From Nguyenibacter vanlangensis (GTDB lineage: Bacteria > Pseudomonadota > Alphaproteobacteria > Acetobacterales > Acetobacteraceae), in the NCBI RefSeq assembly GCF_038719015.1, contig NZ_CP152276.1:1436001-1500000 (forward strand): DNA of 64,000 bases, given 5' to 3'. The position numbers and the translations under genes are program-made. Below, in pieces: positions 8,866 to 17,974 of the stretch (positions are counted from its first letter, which is position 1; every line of letters starts with the position of its first letter). The notes beneath the pieces are model-generated. The model was not told the origin of the DNA. It did no database searches and was given only the letters and a program-made list of their open reading frames with translations.

Positions 8866-9870
8866 ATGACGGATCGTCCTTCCCTGCCCTTACCGGCGCC
8901 CCGCCTGTTCGCGCTGGCCGGCACCGAGGCGCTGGGCCGGGACATCGCGCGGCATATGGGCATCGCGCTGGGCCGGCATGAGGAACGCGATTTCGAGGAC
9001 GGCGAGCACAAGGCCCGGGTGCTGGAGAGCGTGTGCGGTGCCGAACTGTATGTGCTGCACAGCCTGCATGGGATGGGCGTGGGCAGCGCCAATGACCGGC
9101 TATGCCGGATGCTGTTCTTTATCGCCGCCTGCAAGGATGCCGGCGCCGCGCGCGTGACGGCGGTGACGCCCTATCTGTGCTATGCGCGCAAGGACCGGCG
9201 GACGAAACCGAACGACCCGGTCACGTCGCGCTATGTCGCGGCATTGTTCGAGGCCGCCGGCGCCGACCGGGTGATGGCGCTGGACGTGCATAACGAAGCC
9301 GCCTTTGAAAACGCGTTTCGCTGCCGGACCTTGGCCCTGACCGCGGCACCCTTGCAGGTTGCCGCGATCCTGGCCGTCACGGCCGATGAACGGCTGTGCG
9401 TCATATCGCCCGACCTGGGCGGGGGCAAGCGCGCCGAACGGCTGCGCGAGGCGCTGGAACGCGCGGCCGGCCGGCCCGTCGGCCACGCCTTCGCCGAAAA
9501 ATACCGCAGCGCCGGGATCGTGTCGGGGGACCTGTTCGCCGGCGATGTCCGTGATGCGACTTGCATCATCGTCGACGACCTGGCCAGTACGGGGGGCACC
9601 CTGGTCCGGGCCGCCCGCGCCGCGCGCGAGAACGGGGCGCGGCGGGTCCTGGCCTGCGTCACCCACGGGCTTTTCGCCCGCGCGGCGGGGCCGGTCCTGG
9701 CCGATCCGGCCATCGAGCGGATCATGGCGACCGACACCATCGACCCGGTCCCCCTGCCCGGCGGACCGGCGCGGGACAAGCTGGAAATCGTGCCGACCGC
9801 CGCCCTGTTCGCCGAGGCCATCGGCCGGTTGCACCGCGGCGAATCGCTGGCCGACCTGCTGGTGCTGTAG
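8866..9870 (+). CDS. Ribose-phosphate pyrophosphokinase (PRPP synthetase family)
   Basis: 334 residues, with AGAGAA upstream of the ATG. The family makes PRPP from ribose 5-phosphate and ATP in the cytosol. Visible motifs are the catalytic flexible-loop region YARKDRRTKPNDPVTSRY (about 106-123), the ribose-phosphate/pyrophosphate region VISPDLGGGKRAE (about 179-191) and the PRPP-binding motif CIIVDDLASTGGTL (about 233-246). It is 17 bases after the PfkB gene. The sequence is unlike the usual housekeeping Prs of alphaproteobacteria (for example in the catalytic loop), so it is probably a second, accessory copy; that comparison is from memory. Confidence 0.88.
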   Translation: MTDRPSLPLPAPRLFALAGTEALGRDIARHMGIALGRHEERDFEDGEHKARVLESVCGAELYVLHSLHGMGVGSANDRLCRMLFFIAACKDAGAARVTAVTPYLCYARKDRRTKPNDPVTSRYVAALFEAAGADRVMALDVHNEAAFENAFRCRTLALTAAPLQVAAILAVTADERLCVISPDLGGGKRAERLREALERAAGRPVGHAFAEKYRSAGIVSGDLFAGDVRDATCIIVDDLASTGGTLVRAARAARENGARRVLACVTHGLFARAAGPVLADPAIERIMATDTIDPVPLPGGPARDKLEIVPTAALFAEAIGRLHRGESLADLLVL

Positions 9871-9964
9871 GCCGGGCGGATACCGTCGAGACCCTGGCGC
9901 CGTTGAAAATCCTGACGATCGCCGCCATGTTTTCATAAACAATCGGAAGATCGATACAGGTGTC

Positions 9965-10348
9965 ATGCCGTACTGGCCCATATCCCGTCGCGGCGCGCGG
10001 ATATTGTCCTCCGCCCTTGCGGCCTGCTGCGTGCTGACGGCGCCTCTGCCGGGTCTGGCGAGCGGCGCCGCGCCGGCGCGGACCGAAATCGAGGTCAAAA
10101 TCACCGATACCGGCTTTATCCCCGCGACCTTGACGATCGGGACCGGCGCCACGGTAACCTGGACCAACACCGGCGACACGGCGCACGAACTCGTCGCCAC
10201 CGTCCAGGGAGTGCCCGAGCCGGAGATTTTCAGGTCACCGCCGCTGGATATCGGCGACAGGTTTTCCTTCCGGTTCGCCGCACCGGGCCGGTATCGCTAT
10301 TTCTGCGCGTATCATCCGGAGATGACCGGAACGGTGACCGTGCGATAG
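9965..10348 (+). CDS. Secreted cupredoxin (plastocyanin/amicyanin-like)
   Basis: 127 residues with an N-terminal signal peptide ending near ALASG (about residue 34). The mature part is a single blue-copper domain: His74 in DTAHELV, then Cys114, His117 and Met120 in YFCAYHPEM supply the type-1 copper ligands. Such proteins shuttle electrons in the periplasm. The start ATG at 9965 follows 94 bases after the PRPP synthetase stop. Its 3' end overlaps the oppositely oriented COG2187 gene by 119 bases. Whether it donates electrons to the aa3 oxidase encoded 12 kb away is speculation. Confidence 0.9.
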   Translation: MPYWPISRRGARILSSALAACCVLTAPLPGLASGAAPARTEIEVKITDTGFIPATLTIGTGATVTWTNTGDTAHELVATVQGVPEPEIFRSPPLDIGDRFSFRFAAPGRYRYFCAYHPEMTGTVTVR

Positions 10349-11393
10349 GAAAGCTGCCCCCGTCGCCGCGGGTCAGGCGTTGCAGCCTCAACGCGTCGGA
10401 CAGTGCCAGGCGCAGATAGGCACGCGCCTGGCGCGGCCATTTTTCCGGGGTACGCTGCCGGGCGTCGCGCAGATGCATGATGGCCAGCCGGGCCCGCAGC
10501 ATGGCGCGATGGCTGCGATAGAACAGCAGCAGGGCATCCGTGCGGCGCCCCTGCATCACGGGCTTCAGGCGCCGCGCGATGCGCGCCCCGGCCCACGGCG
10601 CGCCCAGTCGCGCACATTCCAGTTGCAGGAAGGCGATTTCGTCGAGCGGATCGAGCGCCCGCAGGCGCGCGTCGAATTCCAGGCAGTCGATGATGGTGAC
10701 ATCCCGCGCCAGCCAGATATGTTCGGGCCGCAAATCGCCATGCGCGTCGACAATGCGTCCGGCCCGGATGCGCGCCAGGATCGCGCCGAAATGACGATGC
10801 AGGAACCGCGTCTGGATCCGGTCGATCCGCGCCACGATGCCCCAGGGCAGGTGCCAGGGCGGGGGAAAGCCCGGATCCAACAGCACATGCCGGTTATAGG
10901 CCAGGGCGAGGTCCCAGGTGCGCCGCAGGGCGGGCGCAGCCGACCGGACGGGAACGGACGCCGCGTGCGCGTAGAACCGCGCCAGCGCGGCCGACAGCCG
11001 GTCCAGGCTGGCGGATGGCAGCGCGCGGGCGCGCAGCGCGGCGTCGAGAAACCCCCGATCGTCGAGGCGCCGCATGACGACCAGCCAGTCGACGGCGCGC
11101 CCCGCCCCCCCGATGCCGAGACCCAGGGGCCCGGCGACCAGCGGGACGACCCCCAGATAGACGTCGGGCGCCAGGCGGCGATTCAGGCGATCTTCGGCCC
11201 GGCATGCCGCCGCGCGACGACCCGGCGTGGAAAAATCGAGATAGGGGAAGCGAACCGGCTTCTTGAGCTTGTAGACGCGTGATCCCGCCAGGAACACCCA
11301 GGACATATGCGTCTCGCGCATGATGACCGACCGGGGATGTCCGGGATAGTGCCGCGGATCGGACAGAAAGCGCACTTTTTGGTCCAGAGACAC
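10230..11393 (-). CDS. COG2187 family protein (aminoglycoside phosphotransferase-like fold)
   Basis: 387 residues if it starts at GTG 11393, where the product begins VSLDQKVRFLSDPRHYP, matching the usual family N-terminus; the frame remains open to an ATG at 11561, but that extension overlaps a better small gene in another frame. The segment HMSWVFLAGSRVYKLKKPVRF has the Lys of an APH-type nucleotide site, and DAHGDLRPEHIWL is the Brenner-like catalytic loop, followed by IIDCLEFD with the metal-binding Asp. In other bacteria COG2187 is often fused to a P-loop kinase domain (AAA_33), absent here. The last 40 residues are antisense to the cupredoxin gene. Substrate unknown. Confidence 0.8.
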   Translation of the reverse strand: MSLDQKVRFLSDPRHYPGHPRSVIMRETHMSWVFLAGSRVYKLKKPVRFPYLDFSTPGRRAAACRAEDRLNRRLAPDVYLGVVPLVAGPLGLGIGGAGRAVDWLVVMRRLDDRGFLDAALRARALPSASLDRLSAALARFYAHAASVPVRSAAPALRRTWDLALAYNRHVLLDPGFPPPWHLPWGIVARIDRIQTRFLHRHFGAILARIRAGRIVDAHGDLRPEHIWLARDVTIIDCLEFDARLRALDPLDEIAFLQLECARLGAPWAGARIARRLKPVMQGRRTDALLLFYRSHRAMLRARLAIMHLRDARQRTPEKWPRQARAYLRLALSDALRLQRLTRGDGGSFPIARSPFRSSPDDTRRNSDTGPVRRTGRKTCRRYPAAVT

Positions 11394-11430
11394 GGGAGGT
11401 TCCGGCGATACGTGCCGGAGCGCCGGCGGG

Positions 11431-11610
11431 TTATCGGCAGATTCCCCCTTGTCCCGGCGTGCGGACGATCTTCGGCGCACGCCCCGGTTTTTGATCCCTT
11501 TCGGCCGCGGCGGAACCGGATCCTGTCTTTTCTCCTGCACGCGTCGCTCGGTGATCGTCATGCGGTGATGGCTTTGGCGATGATGGCTTCGACGGCTTTT
11601 TGGCGGTCAT
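11431..11610 (-). CDS. Small basic hypothetical protein
   Basis: 59 residues, Lys/Ser/Pro-rich at the N-terminus (MTAKKPSKPSSPKPSPHDD) and ending APKIVRTPGQGG. A good Shine-Dalgarno (GGGAAGGGA) precedes the ATG at 11610. Small soluble proteins of this general composition with a 'RAPKIVRTPGQGG' type tail occur in related alphaproteobacteria as far as I recall; function unknown. It would lie 37 bases upstream of the COG2187 gene if that starts at GTG 11393, giving a small two-gene unit. The low-complexity composition leaves doubt. Confidence 0.5.
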   Translation of the reverse strand: MTAKKPSKPSSPKPSPHDDHRATRAGEKTGSGSAAAERDQKPGRAPKIVRTPGQGGICR

Positions 11611-11801
11611 GTCGTCCCTTCCCGAGGCGCTGCCCAGAGGATGGTTCGGAGAATGATCAGAAGATGGGCCGGAAAGGAATTTTCGGAAGGCGGGGCGGAA
11701 CGCGTTCCGCCCCGTGCCTGCATCACGTTCGCGCGCCGTTGATTGAACCATGATCACGTACTCCCAGATGCAGGCCCGATTCAGATGCATGGAGAAGGAA
11801 G

Positions 11802-11996
11802 ATGTTACGTCTGAAGCCGGTTCCCGCGGCGGCGATGGAACTGGTGGAGCGCCATGGCGATCAGGCCGCCGGCGTCGCGCGGACCAGGCGGGATGAGGCG
11901 ATGGAGGCCGATGACGCGGAATTGACGGCCTATTGGAACGCGGTGCTGGAAGCGTCCGAATACCTGATCGAAGAGACCCCCAAACCCCTTTGCTGA
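11802..11996 (+). CDS. Small hypothetical protein
   Basis: 64 residues, acidic in the second half (EADDAELTAYWNAVLEASEYLIEE). A strong ribosome binding site (GGAGAAGGAAG) lies just before the ATG, and the gene ends 21 bases before the deacetylase start. No domain recognised. Coding status rests on the ribosome binding site and the protein-like composition. Confidence 0.6.
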   Translation: MLRLKPVPAAAMELVERHGDQAAGVARTRRDEAMEADDAELTAYWNAVLEASEYLIEETPKPLC

Positions 11997-12017
11997 CGTG
12001 TGGAGCCACCCGACGGC

Positions 12018-12893
12018 ATGATGCTGCGCACGGGATATTGGCGGTATGCGGGTCGGCCGGGCATCCTTCGCGCCGGCCCGCATGTGCTGGCGACCCTGCT
12101 GATGGTGGCGGCCGCGCTCTCCTGCACCGCGCCGTCCTGCATGGCGGAGACGATCGGCACCGGCGCCATTCCGATCCTGGTCTATCATCGCTTCGATCCC
12201 GTGCGGCGCGGCCCGACGACCGTCACCATTGCCGCATTCGAACGGCAACTGGACTGGCTTGCCGCGCATCGGTACCGCATCGTGCCGCTGCGGCAGGCCG
12301 TCGATATCCTGCAGGACATCGCAGCCTCCGACGGCCCCGTCGCCGCGATCACGGCCGATGACGGCCATGTATCGGTCTATACGCAGCTTTATCCGATCAT
12401 CCTGCGCCGGCATGTTCCGGTGACCCTGTTCCTCTATCCCTCGGCCATTTCCCGGGCGTCCTATGCGCTGACCTGGGCGCAACTGGCCGAGATGCTGCGA
12501 TCGGGCCTGGTGTCGGTGCAGTCCCATACCTATTGGCATCCGAATTTCCGCGTGGAACGCGCGCGCCTGGCGCCAGATGCCTATCGCACCTTCATCGCGG
12601 ATCAACTGGCACGATCGAAATCGGTCCTAGCGCAGCATCTGGCGGTGCCGATCGACATGCTGGCCTGGCCGTTCGGCATCGCCGATCCCGAACTGTGCGC
12701 GGCGGCGCGGCGCGCCGGCTATCGCGCGGCCTTCGGCTATGGCGGCGGGGCCGCGCGTCCGGGCGTCGATCCGATGGATATTCCCCGTATCCCGATGTCG
12801 GATATCTCCATGCCAGGCGCCATCGCGGAGCATCCGCCTGCCGCCCGGCTGACCACCCGGCTGACCACAACGCCGGAGCGGGCGGCGCCATGA
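12018..12893 (+). CDS. Secreted polysaccharide deacetylase family protein (carbohydrate esterase 4 fold)
   Basis: 291 residues from the ATG at 12018 (GTG 12000 is an alternative). A signal peptide with a hydrophobic core around residues 22-43 ends near CMAE. The NodB-type core carries ITADDGH with Asp114/Asp115 (the usual catalytic Asp and zinc Asp) and the zinc-binding His pair in SHTYWHP (His170, His174). These enzymes remove N-acetyl groups from extracellular or periplasmic amino sugars. The stop codon overlaps the start of the downstream glycoside hydrolase-like gene (ATGA), so the two are translationally coupled and probably act on the same polymer. Confidence 0.88.
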   Translation: MMLRTGYWRYAGRPGILRAGPHVLATLLMVAAALSCTAPSCMAETIGTGAIPILVYHRFDPVRRGPTTVTIAAFERQLDWLAAHRYRIVPLRQAVDILQDIAASDGPVAAITADDGHVSVYTQLYPIILRRHVPVTLFLYPSAISRASYALTWAQLAEMLRSGLVSVQSHTYWHPNFRVERARLAPDAYRTFIADQLARSKSVLAQHLAVPIDMLAWPFGIADPELCAAARRAGYRAAFGYGGGAARPGVDPMDIPRIPMSDISMPGAIAEHPPAARLTTRLTTTPERAAP

Positions 12894-14257
12894 GCGACAT
12901 GCGCCATTTCCGCCGGCCTGCCCTGGTCCTTGCCCTGGTTCTTGCCCCGGTCTTTGCCCCGGTCTTTGGCAGCCTGGCCTGGGGGTTGCCGCCGGCGCCG
13001 GGCGGCCGGGCGGCGGCCGTGACGCTGCATGTCGTCGATGCCGCGACCGGCCGCCCCGTCGCGGGCGCGCGCATCGTGCTGGGTGGCCAGGTGCCGGATG
13101 ACCAGGTGCTGGAGACCGATGTTTCGGGGCGCGGCGTGATTGCTCGGACGGACGGGCGGGCCTTCATCCGCGCCCCCGGCTATCGCGCCGGCACGGCCGA
13201 CATCGCCGCTCTGCCGCCCGATGGGACGATGGCTCTGACCCCCTTCGTGCCGAAGGCGCTGTATCTGTCCAGCTACGGCATCGGTTCGGCCGCGTTGCGG
13301 AACCGGGCGCTGGCGCTGATCGGGCAGTCCGGGCTGAACGCACTGGTCATCGACGTCAAGGGCGATCGCGGCCTGGTCCCCTATCCCAGCCGCATTCCCC
13401 TGGCGATCGCCGACGGGGCGCGCCGGATGACGACCATTCCCGACCTGGGTGCCCTGGTGCGCATGCTGCATGCCCGGAACCTGTATGCCATCGCGCGGAT
13501 CGTCGTCTTCAAGGACCTGCCGCTGGCCTCGGCCCGGCCGGACCTTGCGGTGCGCCTGCCCGATGGCCGCCTGTTTCACGACCGGCAGGGCATGGCCTGG
13601 ACCGATCCGTCCCAGCCCGCGGTGCGCCAGTACAACATCGCGGTCGCGATCGAGGCCGCGCAGGCCGGGTTTGACGAAATCCAATTCGATTACATCCGTT
13701 TTCCCGACGAGGCCGCGCGCAGCCGCTTTTTGGGCGCGGCCAGCCAGGCCGGCCGCGTCGCCGCCGTCACGGCGTTCCTGGCCGAGGCGCGCCGGCAGCT
13801 TCTGCCCTATAACGTCTATCTGGCCACCACGATTTTCGGCTATGTCGCGTGGAACCGGGACGATACCGGCATCGGGCAGCAACTGGAACGCATGGCGCCC
13901 CTGGTCGATTACCTGTCGCCCATGCTCTACCCGTCGGGCTTTACCTTCGGCATTCCCGGCGTCGGCGCGCCGACGCGCCATCCCTATGAGATCGTCTATC
14001 GCAGTCTGGAGATGGCACGGCGGCGCCTGGATATTTCGCCGAAACGCTTCCGCCCGTGGCTGCAGGCGTTTCGGGATTACGCATTCGACCGCATTCCGTT
14101 CGGACCGGACGAGATCGCAGCACAGATCCGGGCCGCGACCGATTTCGGGTCCGATGGATGGATGGTGTGGAATCCGCGCAATGTCTATGACGCGCTGCCC
14201 GCGAGCGCGTCCATGTCCGCGACCGCGCCCATGCCCGTCATCGCGGCGGGGCGTTAG
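12890..14257 (+). CDS. Putative glycoside hydrolase (DUF4015/GHL family), exported
   Basis: 455 residues from the ATG at 12890, overlapping the deacetylase stop by 4 bases. The signal peptide core is built of a 12-bp-type repeat (LVLALVLAPVFAPVFG). A carboxypeptidase-regulatory-like beta segment (about 42-115) precedes the TIM-barrel domain, which has the family motifs VIDVKGDRG, ARIVVFKD, WTDPS and FDEIQFDYIRFPD; the Asp-Tyr-Ile-Arg-Phe stretch is the likely active-site strand. Members are linked to polysaccharide processing, but activity has been shown for few. Pairing with a deacetylase recalls PgaB-like systems, which is inference. Confidence 0.87.
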   Translation: MSDMRHFRRPALVLALVLAPVFAPVFGSLAWGLPPAPGGRAAAVTLHVVDAATGRPVAGARIVLGGQVPDDQVLETDVSGRGVIARTDGRAFIRAPGYRAGTADIAALPPDGTMALTPFVPKALYLSSYGIGSAALRNRALALIGQSGLNALVIDVKGDRGLVPYPSRIPLAIADGARRMTTIPDLGALVRMLHARNLYAIARIVVFKDLPLASARPDLAVRLPDGRLFHDRQGMAWTDPSQPAVRQYNIAVAIEAAQAGFDEIQFDYIRFPDEAARSRFLGAASQAGRVAAVTAFLAEARRQLLPYNVYLATTIFGYVAWNRDDTGIGQQLERMAPLVDYLSPMLYPSGFTFGIPGVGAPTRHPYEIVYRSLEMARRRLDISPKRFRPWLQAFRDYAFDRIPFGPDEIAAQIRAATDFGSDGWMVWNPRNVYDALPASASMSATAPMPVIAAGR

Positions 14258-14419
14258 TCCGACCCGGCGGCCGATCACCCCGGCCGGCATCGTCCAGAAA
14301 CCCGAGGGACGAAACGGACGTTGTCCGGCCGGCCGCGGAACGCGGCCCAGCAGTGGAGGTGCGCATGCCGCCGATCCCGCCCCTGCCCGCCCTCCGGCGC
14401 TGATCCGGAATGGCCGGCC

Positions 14420-15070
14420 ATGGCGCTGTTCAGCCCCGTCAGCAATCTTTACGCCCGGATCGGCGTGATTGCGGTCGCGCTGCTGCTGGCGGGCGGCGTG
14501 GGATGGTGGCTGGCATGGCCGCGCACGCATTATGCGCGCGGCGTGGGGTTCGATCGCGACCAGCCGGTGCCGTTCAGCCACCAGCATCACGTCGCAGGCC
14601 TGGGGATCGATTGCCGGTTCTGCCACAGCACGGTCGAGATCTCGTCGGACGCGGGGATGCCGCCCACCTATACCTGCATGACCTGCCATTCGCAGATCTG
14701 GACCAATGCCGCCCTGCTGGCGCCGGTGCGCCGCAGCCTGGCCGAAAACCACCCGATCGCCTGGCGGCGGATCACCGACCTGCCGGATTATGTCTATTTC
14801 AACCATGCGATCCACGTCGCCAAGGGCGTGGGCTGCGCGTCCTGCCATGGGGCGGTGGCCACCATGCCGCTGATGTACAAGCAATATAGCCTGACCATGG
14901 CGTTCTGCCTGGCATGTCATCGCAACCCCGGGCCGAACTTACGCCCCGCCGATGCGATCTTCGATACGGAATGGGTGCGCGGCCCGTCGACCCCGCCGCC
15001 GGCCGCGCTGATGGCGCGCTACGGGATCGGGGGGCGCAACCTGACCGAATGTTCGATCTGTCATCGCTAA
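14420..15070 (+). CDS. actA: Alternative complex III subunit ActA, pentaheme cytochrome c
   Basis: 216 residues. One N-terminal membrane anchor (about residues 10-29) is followed by five CxxCH heme sites: CRFCH, CMTCH, CASCH, CLACH and CSICH. This is the heme count and layout of ActA, the periplasmic electron-transfer subunit of the quinol:electron acceptor oxidoreductase ACIII. The gene opens a run of overlapping or abutting genes for ActB-F and an aa3 oxidase. The stop is immediately followed by the actB start. I chose the ATG at 14420, just before the anchor. Confidence 0.95.
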   Translation: MALFSPVSNLYARIGVIAVALLLAGGVGWWLAWPRTHYARGVGFDRDQPVPFSHQHHVAGLGIDCRFCHSTVEISSDAGMPPTYTCMTCHSQIWTNAALLAPVRRSLAENHPIAWRRITDLPDYVYFNHAIHVAKGVGCASCHGAVATMPLMYKQYSLTMAFCLACHRNPGPNLRPADAIFDTEWVRGPSTPPPAALMARYGIGGRNLTECSICHR

Positions 15071-17974
15071 ATGTCCGGTCACGGAACAGCGAGGGCACGG
15101 AACAGCGAGGCCCGCATGGATGAGATTGCCGGCATGGACGCCGCACGCAGCGTTGCCGATGCCTGTCGCGGCCGCTGGCACAGGCTGCTGGACGGGCCGG
15201 CCGATCACAGGCTGGGACGGCGGCAAGTGATGCAGGCCGTGGCGGCATCACTGATGCTGGATGGGCTGGCGGGATGCGGCCAGGGCGAATCCCTGTTTCC
15301 TGCCGTGCGCGCGCCGGCGGGGATCGTGCCGGGGCGGCCGGACCATTATGCCAGCGCCCATGTGCTGGGCGGCGACGCGCTGGGCATCGTCGTGCGCCAC
15401 ACCACCGGCCGGCCGATCAAGATCGAGGGCAATCCGCATCACCCGGCCAGCCTGGGGGCCACCGACCCGTGGGCCCAGGCCAGCCTGCTGGATTTCTACG
15501 ACCCGGACCGGGCGGCCGGCCTGCTGTACCGCGGCAGGCCGGCCGGCGCGGCGGCGCTGCGGGCCGAGCTGGCGGCGTTGCGCGACCGGCTGCAGGCGCG
15601 CCAGGGGGCGGGGCTGCGGCTGGTGACGGGACGCGTGACCTCGCCGACCCTGGGGCGGCTGATCGACCGGGCGGTCACCCGGTGGCCCGGGGCGCGGTGG
15701 CATCAATGGGAGCCGGCCTGGCGCGCGAATGCCGATGCGGGTGCGGTGCGCGCCTATGGCCGGCCGGTCGACCTGCTGCCCTATCCGGCCCGCGCCGACG
15801 TGATCCTGGCGCTGGACAGCGACCTGATCGGGTCGGCGCCGGGCCATGTCCGCCATGCGCGCGACCTGGCCGGACGGCGCAACCCGGCACGGACGGCGCG
15901 GATGAGCCGCCTGTACGCCATCGAGCCGACGCCGACCCTGATCGGCGCCGTCGCCGATCACCGTTTCCCCGCCGCGCCGGACGCGTTGCGGCGCCTGCTG
16001 GGCATGATCGGGGCGGCGATCCTGCAGGGCGCGGCCTTGCCGTCGGACGCGCCGCGCTGGCTGGCGCCGCTGATCCGCGACCTGCAGGCCCATCGGGGGG
16101 CGGCGCTGCTGCATGCCGGCCCTTCCCTGGCGCCCGAGGACCATGCGCTGGTCCTGGCGGTCAACGAGGCGCTGGGCGGACGGGGCCGTACCTTCGACCT
16201 GATCGACCCGACCGCCTATCGCAGCGTGGACATGGCGTCCGACATGGCCGAACTGCTGGACGACATGCAGGCCGGCCGGGTGGAGGCGCTGCTGGTCCTG
16301 GACAGCAACCCGGCCTTTACGCTGCCCGGCTTCGCCGACGCGATGGCGCGGGTGGACCTGACCGTCGCCCTGGCCCGCGCGCCGGACGAGACATCCGCCC
16401 TGGCGCGGTGGTCCGTGCCGCTGGCCCATGATTTCGAATGCTGGGGCGATGCGCGGGCCTTCGATGGCACCGCCACGATCATGCAGCCGCAGGCGCTGCC
16501 GCTGTTCGGCGCCGTCAGCGCGCCGGCCATCCTGGACGCGCTGGCGGAACCGGAGGGCGCTGGCTCTCCGGGGTCCTACGACGCCTGCCGCCTGACCTGG
16601 CGGGATCGGCTGGACGATGCGGCGTGGCGCGACGCGCTGGCGCTGGGGGTGGTGGGCGGGACGGCCCATGCCCCGCTGGATACGCCGCTGCGCCTGCCCT
16701 TGCGCGACCTGGCGCCGCCCCTGCCGCCCGTCCTGCCGCCTGCCGCCCCGGATGGGCCGCGCCTGGCCTGCCGCCCCGACCCGCATCTGTGGGACGGGCG
16801 GTTCGCCAATAATCCGTGGCTGCAGGAACTGCCCCGCCCGGCGACCAGGCTGGTCTGGGACAATCCGCTGCTGATCGCCCCCGCCACGGCGCGGGCGCTG
16901 GGCCTGGTGAACGGGGCGGAGGTCGAGATCGCGGCCGGCGGCCGGACCATGCGCCTGCCGGTCTGGATCGTGCCGGGCCAGGCGGCGGGAATCGTGGTCG
17001 CGCAGTTCGGCGCGGGCCGCCATGTGGTGGGGACGGTTGGGCGCCACGCCGGCTATGACACATATCCGTTGCGCCCGGCCGAGGGCGCCGCCGTCACGTT
17101 GCGCCCGACCGGCCGGCAGGTCGCGATCGCCAGCACCGATCATCACGACATCATGGATGCCGGCCCCGGAGACATCGCGCGCCAGGGCACGCTGGCCGAA
17201 TTCCTGGCCCGTCCCGATTTCCTGAAAGGGGACGCCGTCGGTCCCGAACTGTACCGGCTGCCGCCCGGCGGGCAGACCGCCTGGGGGATGAGCATCGACC
17301 TGAATGCCTGCATCGGCTGCAATGCGTGCGTCGCCGCCTGCGGCGCGGAAAACAACGTGCCGGTGGTCGGCAAGGATGCCGTGCTGCATCAGCGCGAAAT
17401 GCACTGGCTGCGCATCGATCATTATTTCGACGGGCCGGAGGACGCGCCCGACATCCGCCGGCAGCCGGTGCTGTGCATGCAGTGCGAGCAGGCGCCGTGC
17501 GAGGTCGTCTGCCCGTTCGGCGCGACCATGCACGATCAGGAGGGCCTGAACGTCATGGTCTATAATCGCTGCGCCGGCACGCGCTTCTGTTCCAATAACT
17601 GCCCTTATCGCGTGCGGCGCTTCAATTACGGCGCCTATGCCGCCGCGGAACCGCGCCCCGCGGAATCGCGCAATCCCGACGTGACCGTCCGCGCCCGGGG
17701 GGTGATGGAGAAATGCACCTTCTGCATCCAGCGGATCGCGCAGGCCCGGATCGCGCACGATATCGACGGCACCCCCGAGCAGGTCACCACCGCCTGCCAG
17801 GCCGCCTGCCCGACCCGGGCCTTCACCTTCGGCGACCTGAACGACCCGGCATCCGACGTGGCGCGGCGCAAGCGCAGCCCGCTGGATTACGTGCTGCTGC
17901 CCGAGCACAACACGCGGCCGCGGGTGACCTATGAGGCGCAAATCCGCAATCCCAACCCGGAGATCGGCACATGA
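15071..17974 (+). CDS. actB: Alternative complex III subunit ActB (molybdopterin oxidoreductase-like plus ferredoxin domain)
   Basis: 967 residues. The N-terminus has a Tat-like RRQVMQAVAAS segment. The large molybdopterin oxidoreductase-type domain (to about 680) is known in ActB to lack the cofactor. The C-terminal ferredoxin domain has four cysteine clusters: CIGCNACVAAC, CMQCEQAPCEVVCP, CAGTRFCSNNCP and CTFCIQ with CQAACP, for four Fe-S clusters. It sits on the periplasmic side and passes electrons from quinol toward the ActA and ActE hemes. ATG 15071 directly follows the actA stop; ATG 15116 is an alternative. Confidence 0.95.
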   Translation: MSGHGTARARNSEARMDEIAGMDAARSVADACRGRWHRLLDGPADHRLGRRQVMQAVAASLMLDGLAGCGQGESLFPAVRAPAGIVPGRPDHYASAHVLGGDALGIVVRHTTGRPIKIEGNPHHPASLGATDPWAQASLLDFYDPDRAAGLLYRGRPAGAAALRAELAALRDRLQARQGAGLRLVTGRVTSPTLGRLIDRAVTRWPGARWHQWEPAWRANADAGAVRAYGRPVDLLPYPARADVILALDSDLIGSAPGHVRHARDLAGRRNPARTARMSRLYAIEPTPTLIGAVADHRFPAAPDALRRLLGMIGAAILQGAALPSDAPRWLAPLIRDLQAHRGAALLHAGPSLAPEDHALVLAVNEALGGRGRTFDLIDPTAYRSVDMASDMAELLDDMQAGRVEALLVLDSNPAFTLPGFADAMARVDLTVALARAPDETSALARWSVPLAHDFECWGDARAFDGTATIMQPQALPLFGAVSAPAILDALAEPEGAGSPGSYDACRLTWRDRLDDAAWRDALALGVVGGTAHAPLDTPLRLPLRDLAPPLPPVLPPAAPDGPRLACRPDPHLWDGRFANNPWLQELPRPATRLVWDNPLLIAPATARALGLVNGAEVEIAAGGRTMRLPVWIVPGQAAGIVVAQFGAGRHVVGTVGRHAGYDTYPLRPAEGAAVTLRPTGRQVAIASTDHHDIMDAGPGDIARQGTLAEFLARPDFLKGDAVGPELYRLPPGGQTAWGMSIDLNACIGCNACVAACGAENNVPVVGKDAVLHQREMHWLRIDHYFDGPEDAPDIRRQPVLCMQCEQAPCEVVCPFGATMHDQEGLNVMVYNRCAGTRFCSNNCPYRVRRFNYGAYAAAEPRPAESRNPDVTVRARGVMEKCTFCIQRIAQARIAHDIDGTPEQVTTACQAACPTRAFTFGDLNDPASDVARRKRSPLDYVLLPEHNTRPRVTYEAQIRNPNPEIGT

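Noticed and set aside
12737..14920. A 727-codon minus-strand frame
   Set aside because: Antisense to the glycoside hydrolase and actA genes and has no recognisable domain.
15248..17941. An 897-codon minus-strand frame
   Set aside because: Antisense to actB, which has all its iron-sulfur motifs.
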